This document shows positions 1 to 5,792 of a DNA stretch of 11,005 nucleotides, piece by piece. Below the pieces are notes generated by a model. That model ran no database searches and was not told where the DNA came from. It was given only the letters and a program-made list of their open reading frames with translations. The position numbers and the translations under genes are program-made. How positions within the stretch are numbered: position 1 is the first letter of the stretch; every line of letters starts with the position of its first letter. Source of the DNA: Sphingomonadales bacterium (GTDB taxonomy: Bacteria > Pseudomonadota > Alphaproteobacteria > Sphingomonadales > Sphingomonadaceae); the NCBI GenBank assembly GCA_017304125.1, contig JAFKLV010000285.1, forward strand, positions 1 through 11,005, in the 5' to 3' direction.

Positions 1-152
1 GTCATAGTCTCCCAGCGTCCTTCCTCGTCCGGCGTTGCGCATGACACAGATCATGCGGCGGGGCGACACCCGATCGGCACGACCCGGCCGCCTTGCACCC
101 GACAAGCGGCGCTGCCAAACAGCGGCAACCTTTCCGTTTGCGGAGCTCTTTA

Positions 153-1814
153 ATGCCTCGTCGCCTCTCTCTGTTCCTTCTCGCCAGCGCGCTCGCCACG
201 CCGGCGCTGGCCGAGCCGGCCGCGCCGGCGATCCCGGTCGACACGCTCAAAACGGTGACGAAGGAATTATCGTCCGACGCCTATGAGGGCCGCGCGCCGA
301 CCTCGCCGGGCGAGGAAAAGACCGTCGCCTATATCATCGAGCGGATGAAGGCGGCCGGACTCCAGCCGGGCAATAACGGCAAATGGACGCAGGACGTGCC
401 GATGGTGGAGATCACCGCCACCGATATCGCACCGTTCACCGTGACCGGCGGCGCAAACGCGGGTGGGCAACCGATCGTGCTCGCCTATCGCGACGATATC
501 GTCGCCGGCACCTATCGCGTCGTGCCGAAGATTTCGCTCAAGGCCAGCGACATGGTGTTCGTCGGCTATGGCATCAACGCGCCCGAGAAGGGCTGGAACG
601 ATTATGCCGGCGTGGACGTGAAGGGGAAGACGGTCGTCATCCTGATCAACGATCCCGACTGGCAGACCAAGGAAGCCGGCGCGAATGCCGGCCCGTTCGA
701 GGGCCGCGCGATGACCTATTACGGGCGCTGGACCTATAAATTCGAGGAAGCCGCGCGACAGGGCGCCGCCGCCGCGATCATCGTCCACGATACCGAGCCG
801 GCAGCCTATCCCTGGGCGGTGGTGCGCTCGTCGTGGACCGGCGCGCAGCACGAGCTGGACGAAACCAACAACCATATGGACCAGAGCCAGATCGTCGCCT
901 GGATTCAGCTCAACCGCGCGAAGGAAATCTTCGCGGCGGCGGGCAAGGATTTCGCCGCGCTGTCCGAAGCGGCGAAGCACAAGGGGTTCAAGGCGGTGCC
1001 GCTGGGGGTGAAATTCTCCGGCAGCTTCGCGAACACGATCCGCCGCAGCGCCTCGCACAATGTGGTCGGCGTGCTGCCGGGCAAGTCCGTGCCCGGCGAG
1101 ACGGTGCTCTATTCGGCGCATTGGGACCATCTGGGGCATTGCGATCCGGTCGACGGCGACGGGATCTGCAACGGCGCGGTCGACAATGCCTCGGGGGTCG
1201 CCGGGCTGATCGCGATGGCCGAGGTGCAGGCCAAGGCGGGGCCGGCGCGGCGCTCGATCGCCTTCCTCGCGGTGACCGCGGAGGAAAGCGGGCTGCTCGG
1301 CTCGGCTTATTATGCGCGGCATCCGGTGTTCCCGCTCGGCAAGACGGTCGGCGGGGTCAATATGGACGTGCTCAACGTCAACGGCGCGACCAAGGATTTC
1401 GAGATCACCGGCGCCGGCAAGTCCGAGCTGGAGGATATGGTGAAGCCGCTGCTCGCCGCGCAGGGCCGGACGATGGTGCCCGAGGCGACCCCGGAAAAGG
1501 GCCATTATTACCGCTCCGACCATTTCTCCTTCGCCAAGCTCGGCGTGCCGATGCTGTCGGGATCGGGCGGCGAGGATCTGGTCAACGGCGGCGTCGCCGC
1601 CGGCCATGCCGCGGCGGAGGATTATGTCGCGCATCGCTATCACAAGCCGCAGGACGAATATAATCCCAACTGGGACTGGTCCGGCGCGGTGCAGGATCTG
1701 ACGCTTTATTATCAGCTCGGCCGCGAGCTGGCCGACAGCGACGCCTGGCCCAATTGGTATCCCACCGCCGAATTCCGCGCGATCCGCGACAAATCGCGCG
1801 GGGCCGCCAAGTGA
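153..1814 (+). CDS. Exported M28-family zinc aminopeptidase
   Basis: Predicted secreted or periplasmic metallopeptidase that would remove N-terminal residues from peptides using two zinc ions. The N-terminus (MPRRLSLFLLASALATPALA) is a typical Sec signal peptide with an ALA cleavage site near residue 20. A PA-like insert lies roughly at residues 130-250 (GYGINAPEKGWNDYAG region). The M28 metal and catalytic residues are visible in order: H323 (SAHWDHLGH), D344 (GAVDNASG), E377/E378 (TAEESGLLGS), D405 (NMDVLN) and H457 (SDHFSF). I chose ATG 153 because GGAG at 142-145 is well spaced and the signal peptide starts there; an in-frame upstream start at 93 would put 20 unsuitable residues in front of it. 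The length of 553 residues fits PA-domain M28 peptidases. The stop overlaps the aguA start by four bases. The physiological substrate is unknown. Family call is very secure. Confidence 0.93.
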   Translation: MPRRLSLFLLASALATPALAEPAAPAIPVDTLKTVTKELSSDAYEGRAPTSPGEEKTVAYIIERMKAAGLQPGNNGKWTQDVPMVEITATDIAPFTVTGGANAGGQPIVLAYRDDIVAGTYRVVPKISLKASDMVFVGYGINAPEKGWNDYAGVDVKGKTVVILINDPDWQTKEAGANAGPFEGRAMTYYGRWTYKFEEAARQGAAAAIIVHDTEPAAYPWAVVRSSWTGAQHELDETNNHMDQSQIVAWIQLNRAKEIFAAAGKDFAALSEAAKHKGFKAVPLGVKFSGSFANTIRRSASHNVVGVLPGKSVPGETVLYSAHWDHLGHCDPVDGDGICNGAVDNASGVAGLIAMAEVQAKAGPARRSIAFLAVTAEESGLLGSAYYARHPVFPLGKTVGGVNMDVLNVNGATKDFEITGAGKSELEDMVKPLLAAQGRTMVPEATPEKGHYYRSDHFSFAKLGVPMLSGSGGEDLVNGGVAAGHAAAEDYVAHRYHKPQDEYNPNWDWSGAVQDLTLYYQLGRELADSDAWPNWYPTAEFRAIRDKSRGAAK

Positions 1815-2776
1815 CGTTGCCCCCTCCCCCCGAATGGGCGCGCCATAAGGCGGTGTGGATCGGTTTCCCGTCGCACGCGGAGCTGTGGCAGGAGGATCTC
1901 GATCAGGCGCGCACCGAAGTCGCCGCTTTCGCCAGGGCGGTGCATGCCGACGGGCGCGGCGAGAAGGTGCTGCTGGTCGCCGCCGATGCCGAGGCCGGCG
2001 TCGCCGCGTCGAAGCTCGCGCCGTTCGCCGAGGTGGTGGTCGAGCCGTTCGGCGACATCTGGCTGCGCGATACCGCGGTGATCCTGACCGGCGACGGCAC
2101 GGCGCGCGATTTCGGGTTCAACGGCTGGGGCGGCAAATATGACCTGCCGGGCGACGATGACGTCGGCGCGCGGCGCGCGCGGCGCGCGAAGAAGCGCATC
2201 ATCCCGTGCGACTGGGTGCTGGAGGGCGGCGCGCTCGACGGCGACGGCACCGGGCTGGTCGTCACCACCGAGCAATGCGTGCTCAACCCCAATCGCAACG
2301 GCCATCTCGGCAAGGCGGAGATCGAGGAGCGGCTGGAACGCGACCTCGGCTATGATCGCGTGCTGTGGCTCGGCGACGGGCTGCTCAACGATCATACCGA
2401 CGGGCATGTCGACAATCTCGCGCGCTTCGTCGGCGAGGGGCGGCTGGCGATCCCGGTCGCGGCGGACAATGACCCCAATTGGCAGGTCTATCAGCAGGCC
2501 GCCAAGCGCGCCGAGGCGTTCGGGCTGGAGGTCGTCCCGATGCCCTCCCCCGGCCGCGTGATCCGCGACGATGAGATCGTCCCGGCGAGCTACATGAACT
2601 TCTATATCGGCAACGCCAGCGTGGTCGTGCCGCTCTATGGCGCGGCCAACGATCAGATGGCGTTGCTGGCGCTGCAGGCGATCTTCCCCGATCACGAGGT
2701 GGTCGGGCTGCGCGCCGATGCGATTCTCACCGGCGGGGGCAGCTTCCACTGCATCAGCCAGCAGATACCGGGGTAA
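1811..2776 (+). CDS. aguA: Agmatine deiminase (agmatine iminohydrolase)
   Basis: Member of the peptidyl-arginine-deiminase-like family (PF04371), expected to hydrolyse agmatine to N-carbamoylputrescine and ammonia in the cytoplasm. Visible motifs, numbered from the GTG start: D82-D87 (DIWLRD), the FNGWGGKY segment, E138 (LEGGALDGDG), H199 in DHTDGHVDN, and the catalytic C314 in the C-terminal GGGSFHC. The GTG at 1811 gives 321 residues and overlaps the previous stop as GTGA, suggesting translational coupling; an in-frame upstream start at 1754 lies inside the peptidase gene and adds a non-family leader. Length is slightly below the usual 340-370. An Arg/Lys-rich stretch (ARRARRAKKR, about residues 120-129) is encoded partly by a 9-base tandem repeat. 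The adjacent aguB strongly supports agmatine rather than protein arginine as the substrate. Confidence 0.92.
   Translation: MTLPPPPEWARHKAVWIGFPSHAELWQEDLDQARTEVAAFARAVHADGRGEKVLLVAADAEAGVAASKLAPFAEVVVEPFGDIWLRDTAVILTGDGTARDFGFNGWGGKYDLPGDDDVGARRARRAKKRIIPCDWVLEGGALDGDGTGLVVTTEQCVLNPNRNGHLGKAEIEERLERDLGYDRVLWLGDGLLNDHTDGHVDNLARFVGEGRLAIPVAADNDPNWQVYQQAAKRAEAFGLEVVPMPSPGRVIRDDEIVPASYMNFYIGNASVVVPLYGAANDQMALLALQAIFPDHEVVGLRADAILTGGGSFHCISQQIPG
2168..2188 (+). repeat. In-frame 9-base tandem repeat inside aguA
   Basis: Two perfect copies of GCGCGGCGC (2168-2176 and 2177-2185) followed by the first three bases of a third. They encode Ala-Arg-Arg twice, then Ala. The unit is a multiple of three, so gain or loss of a copy would keep the reading frame. 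The functional effect is unknown. Confidence 0.75.
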
Positions 2777-2790
2777 CCCGCCTCTTTACC

Positions 2791-2814
2791 CCCCTCCCTT
2801 GAACAAGGGAGGGG
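2791..2814. repeat. Short perfect palindrome between aguA and aguB
   Basis: CCCCTCCCTTG (2791-2801) and CAAGGGAGGGG (2804-2814) are exact reverse complements separated by AA, an 11-base stem with essentially no loop. It resembles the C/G-rich intergenic palindromes common in sphingomonad genomes, although copy number cannot be seen here. There is no T-tract after it, so it is a poor rho-independent terminator. In RNA it could attenuate transcription or stabilise one end of the transcript between aguA and aguB. Confidence 0.7.
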
Positions 2815-2864
2815 AGCGGCACACGCCATTGGCTCGCCAGCGCATTTCCCCTAAAGGCGCGCGC

Positions 2865-3713
2865 ATGACCGAGATCCATGTCGCCGCGCTGCAGCTTGCC
2901 TTCTCCGACGATCTGGAGGGCAATATCGCCAATGTTTCCCGCCTCGTCCGCGAGGCGGCGGCGAAGGGCGCGCAGGTGATCCTGCCGCCCGAATTGTTCG
3001 AGGGCGAATATTTCTGCCGCGTCGAGGACGAAGGGCTGTTTACCCGCGCCAAGCCGGTCGGCGAGCATCGCGCGGTCACCGCGATGCAGGCGCTCGCCGC
3101 CGAGCTCAAGGTGTGGATCCCGACCAGCTTCTTCGAGGCGGACGGGCCGCATCACTACAACAGCCTCGCGATGGTCGATCCCGACGGCAAGGTCGCCGGC
3201 GTCTATCGCAAGAGCCACATCCCGGACGGCCCCGGCTATGAAGAGAAATTCTATTTCCGCCCTGGCAACACCGGGTTCAAGGTGTGGAACGGCCCGGCGG
3301 CGAAGATCGGCGTCGGCATCTGCTGGGACCAATGGTATCCTGAAACCGCGCGCGCGATGATGCTGATGGGCGCCGAAGTGCTGTTCTACCCCACCGCGAT
3401 CGGCAGCGAGCCGCATGACGAAGGGCTGGATACCGCGCGGCTGTGGCGTCGCGCGATGGTCGGCCATGCGGTGTCGAACGTCGTTCCGGTCATCGCCGCC
3501 AACCGCGTCGGCACCGAGCACGACCAGACCTTCTACGGCACCAGCTTCATCTGCGACGAGCGCGGCGACATCCTCGCCGAGCTGGATCGTACCGAGGAAG
3601 GCGTGATCACCGCGACGCTCGATCTCGATCGCGTGAAGCGCCACCGCGCCGCCTTCGGCTTCTTCCGCGATCGCCGGCCGGAGCTTTACGGGCGGCTGGT
3701 GCAGGATATCTGA
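2865..3713 (+). CDS. aguB: N-carbamoylputrescine amidase
   Basis: Carbon-nitrogen hydrolase (nitrilase superfamily) expected to convert N-carbamoylputrescine to putrescine, CO2 and ammonia, completing the agmatine-to-putrescine route begun by AguA. The nitrilase triad is plain: E43 (LPPELFEGEYFC), K116 (GVYRKSHIPDGPGY) and C153 (GVGICWDQWYPE). The ELFEGEYFC and HIPDGPGY segments are characteristic of the AguB/plant CPA branch. ATG 2865 gives 282 residues, normal for the family, and is preceded by AAAGG at 2853-2857 with a 7-base gap. The open frame continues upstream to 2637, but that part overlaps aguA and the palindrome and is not conserved-looking. It probably belongs to the same transcript as the peptidase and aguA. 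No convincing terminator follows. Confidence 0.95.
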   Translation: MTEIHVAALQLAFSDDLEGNIANVSRLVREAAAKGAQVILPPELFEGEYFCRVEDEGLFTRAKPVGEHRAVTAMQALAAELKVWIPTSFFEADGPHHYNSLAMVDPDGKVAGVYRKSHIPDGPGYEEKFYFRPGNTGFKVWNGPAAKIGVGICWDQWYPETARAMMLMGAEVLFYPTAIGSEPHDEGLDTARLWRRAMVGHAVSNVVPVIAANRVGTEHDQTFYGTSFICDERGDILAELDRTEEGVITATLDLDRVKRHRAAFGFFRDRRPELYGRLVQDI

Positions 3714-3804
3714 GCCCCCAACCCGTAAACCAAGGCTGGAAGCGCCTTTACCATAGTGAAACCGTTCTAACGGATATTTCCTCCCATTATCGCGCAATTT
3801 GCCC

Positions 3805-3898
3805 GATTCGCCGTATTGCATCGCGCGCGACTCGCGGGAATCCCTGGCTTAAGACGAAATTAACCTTTTGCGTTCAGACCGTATTTGGTTAATGATTC
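3805..3898. promoter_or_regulatory. Cluster of four GANTC methylation sites upstream of ctrA
   Basis: GATTC at 3805-3809, GACTC at 3829-3833, GAATC at 3838-3842 and GATTC at 3894-3898. GANTC is the target of the alphaproteobacterial cell-cycle methyltransferase CcrM, and in Caulobacter the methylation state of such a site affects the ctrA P1 promoter. Random DNA would give about one site per 256 bases, so four within 94 is dense. The motif matches are direct observations; methylation control in this organism is inferred. Confidence 0.6.
3849..3863. promoter_or_regulatory. CtrA box (TTAA-N7-TTAA) upstream of ctrA
   Basis: TTAA at 3849-3852, seven bases (GACGAAA), then TTAA at 3860-3863: an exact match to the full CtrA-binding consensus TTAA-N7-TTAA. 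The second half reads TTAACC. A further GGTTAA lies in opposite orientation at 3887-3892. The position, about 90 bases before the ctrA start, suggests autoregulation as known for Caulobacter ctrA. I could not place -10/-35 elements confidently, so activation versus repression cannot be decided. Confidence 0.65.
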
Positions 3899-3902
3899 TG
3901 AA

Positions 3903-3931
3903 TGCGATCCTAAAAATGGGGGCGGATCGCA
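3903..3931. promoter_or_regulatory. Inverted repeat in the ctrA leader
   Basis: TGCGATCC (3903-3910) and GGATCGCA (3924-3931) are exact 8-base reverse complements with a 13-base spacer, ending 21 bases before the ctrA ATG and just before its ribosome-binding site. It could be a leader hairpin or a protein-binding operator. There is no direct evidence of function. Confidence 0.45.
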
Positions 3932-3952
3932 GTCTCGAATGGGGGATTGCAG

Positions 3953-4648
3953 ATGCGTGTATTGCTGATCGAGGACGAGCCCACGACGGCCCGGGCGATC
4001 GAACTCATGCTGAGCGCTGAAGGCTTCAATGTCTATTCGACCGATCTGGGCGAAGAGGGTTTGGATCTCGGCAAGCTCTACGATTACGATATCATCCTGC
4101 TCGATCTGAACCTGCCGGATATGCACGGTTACGACGTGCTGAAGCGGCTGCGCGTTGCGCGGGTCACCACCCCGGTGCTGATCCTTTCGGGCATCGGCGA
4201 AATGGATTCGAAGGTGCGCTCGTTCGGCTTCGGCGCGGACGATTACGTCACCAAGCCGTTCCATCGCGAAGAGCTGATCGCCCGCATCCACGCGGTCGTG
4301 CGCCGCTCGAAGGGCCATTCGCAGTCGGTTATCAAAACCGGCAAACTCGCCGTCAACCTTGATGCCAAGACGGTGGAAGTCGATAGCGCGCGGGTGCATC
4401 TGACCGGCAAGGAATATGCCATGCTGGAGCTGCTGTCGCTCCGCAAGGGCACCACGCTGACCAAGGAAATGTTCCTCAACCACCTCTATGGCGGGATGGA
4501 CGAGCCGGAACTCAAGATCATCGACGTGTTCATCTGCAAGCTGCGCAAGAAGCTCAGCCTTGCCTGCGACGGTGAGAATTATATCGAAACTGTCTGGGGA
4601 CGCGGCTATGTGTTGCGTGAACCGGAGGAGACGGCACAGGTCGCCTGA
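3953..4648 (+). CDS. ctrA: Cell-cycle response regulator CtrA
   Basis: OmpR-family response regulator, the master cell-cycle and developmental transcription factor of alphaproteobacteria, normally phosphorylated by the CckA-ChpT relay. The receiver domain (about residues 1-120) has the acidic pair D8/E9, phospho-acceptor D51 (LLDLNLPDMHGYD) and K101 (DDYVTKPF). The C-terminal winged-helix domain (about 130-225) contains LTGKEYAMLELL, KIIDVFICKLRKKL (188-201) and WGRGYVL, nearly diagnostic for CtrA. ATG 3953 gives 231 residues and follows GGGGGA at 3941-3946; a TTG two codons upstream is less likely. The C-terminus ends in Val-Ala, roughly like the Ala-Ala end that marks Caulobacter CtrA for ClpXP, but not identical. 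It stands alone behind a control region with GANTC sites and a CtrA box, and a strong hairpin follows it. Confidence 0.97.
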   Translation: MRVLLIEDEPTTARAIELMLSAEGFNVYSTDLGEEGLDLGKLYDYDIILLDLNLPDMHGYDVLKRLRVARVTTPVLILSGIGEMDSKVRSFGFGADDYVTKPFHREELIARIHAVVRRSKGHSQSVIKTGKLAVNLDAKTVEVDSARVHLTGKEYAMLELLSLRKGTTLTKEMFLNHLYGGMDEPELKIIDVFICKLRKKLSLACDGENYIETVWGRGYVLREPEETAQVA

Positions 4649-4672
4649 CCAGCATCTGTATCGTACCGGGAG

Positions 4673-4706
4673 ACGGCCGCGGCATCGGGGGGTGCCGCGG
4701 CCGTTT
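4673..4706 (+). terminator. Probable terminator hairpin after ctrA
   Basis: ACGGCCGCGGCA (4673-4684) pairs perfectly with TGCCGCGGCCGT (4693-4704) around an 8-base loop, beginning 25 bases after the ctrA stop. The T-run after it is only three bases, so it may work imperfectly. It separates ctrA from the next gene, whose start is 66 bases further on. Confidence 0.7.
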
Positions 4707-4772
4707 GATTCTGGCGCACGGCTCGACACGCCCCTGCCCGCCCGGTAGCCAGATCGCCGAAAGGCATCTCAC

Positions 4773-5789
4773 ATGGCCAAAGCGGTAATCGTCGGCGGAA
4801 CGGGGCAGATCGGGCTGGCGCTGGCGCGCGATCTGGTGCGCGACGGCTGGTCGGTGACGATCGCCAGCCGCAGCGTATCCGATATCCCGCCCGGCTGCCG
4901 CCACGCGATCGCCGATGCCCGCGATGTCGCCGCGCTGCGCGCCGGCATCGGCGGGGAGTGCGATCTGCTGGTCTCGTGCGTCGCGTTCGACGCTGCCGAC
5001 GCCGCGGCGCTCGCCGATGCGGGGCGGGATGCGCGGCATATCGTCGCGATTTCCAGCATCAGCGTCTATCGCGATGCCGAGGGGCGGACGCTCGACGAGG
5101 CGCCGCGCTGCGGCTTTCCCGATTTCGTCAACCCGCTGACCGAGGACAGCCCGACCATTGCCCCCGGCGACACGAGCTATTCGACGCGCAAGATCGCGAT
5201 GGAGCGCACGCTGTTCGATCAGGCCGCCTGCCCTGTCACGATCCTGCGCCCCGGCGCGATCCACGGGCCGGACAGCAAAGGCGCGCGCGAATGGTGGTTC
5301 GTGAAGCGATTGCTCGACCGCCGCGCGACGATCCCGCTGGCCTATGGCGGGCGCAGCCGGTTTCAGACGACCTCAGTTGCCGCGATCGTCGATGCCGTGC
5401 GCCGCGCCGCGGCGGGCGATCTGGCCGCGATCGCCAACGTCTCCGACGCGGATTGCCCTTCGGTCGCCGAGATCGGCCAGACGATCATGGAGATCATGGG
5501 GATGAAGGCCGAACTGATCGGCCTCGCCGATTCGATTTCCTACCCGCCTGCGCTCGGGCGCAACCCGTGGTCGCTGCCGCGGCCGATGATCTGTTCGGCG
5601 CTGGCGACAGCGCCGACGACCTATCGCCAGTCGGTCGGCCCGGCGATCGACTGGCTCGTCCGTAACGTCGACAACGACAATTGGCGCGAACGCCTGCCGC
5701 ACCTCGCGGCTTATCCCGGCAGCTTGTTCGATTATGACGCCGACGACCGCGCGGCGCGCCTGCCCGACGCGGTAGCGATCGCCGGTTAG
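4773..5789 (+). CDS. NAD(P)-dependent epimerase/dehydratase family protein
   Basis: Extended short-chain dehydrogenase/reductase of 338 residues. The N-terminal Rossmann motif is GGTGQIG (residues 8-14). A catalytic-type YxxxK is present as Y136-STR-K140, and SSISVY lies about 40 residues before it where the active-site Ser is expected. LRPGAIHGPDSKGAREWW resembles the conserved LRPGxxYGP stretch of sugar-nucleotide epimerases. No signal peptide or membrane segment is seen, so it should be cytoplasmic. ATG 4773 has GAAAGG at 4759-4764 in front. The substrate cannot be told from sequence, and no sugar-biosynthesis genes are nearby. It lies between the post-ctrA hairpin and a convergent gene that ends 3 bases after its stop. 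Confidence 0.88.
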   Translation: MAKAVIVGGTGQIGLALARDLVRDGWSVTIASRSVSDIPPGCRHAIADARDVAALRAGIGGECDLLVSCVAFDAADAAALADAGRDARHIVAISSISVYRDAEGRTLDEAPRCGFPDFVNPLTEDSPTIAPGDTSYSTRKIAMERTLFDQAACPVTILRPGAIHGPDSKGAREWWFVKRLLDRRATIPLAYGGRSRFQTTSVAAIVDAVRRAAAGDLAAIANVSDADCPSVAEIGQTIMEIMGMKAELIGLADSISYPPALGRNPWSLPRPMICSALATAPTTYRQSVGPAIDWLVRNVDNDNWRERLPHLAAYPGSLFDYDADDRAARLPDAVAIAG

Positions 5790-5792
5790 CGC

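Noticed and set aside
1..5. Possible minus-strand gene start at the left edge (CAT at 3-5, with GGGAG-like purines behind it)
   Set aside because: Only one full codon is inside the window and the ribosome-binding site spacing is very short, so it cannot be supported. A divergent neighbour of the M28 gene remains possible.
267..1643. Long minus-strand open frame (458 residues) opposite the M28 peptidase
   Set aside because: High-GC antisense shadow: Arg/His/Asp-rich with no recognisable domain, wholly inside a gene with clear M28 motifs.
1712..2749. Minus-strand open frame opposite aguA (similar ones lie opposite aguB, ctrA and ilvA)
   Set aside because: Low-complexity composition and no motifs, while the + strand has full catalytic motifs; typical of codon-position GC bias.
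3732..3749. AAGGC...GCCTTT as a terminator after aguB
   Set aside because: Only a 5-base stem with a 7-base loop and three T's; too weak to call.
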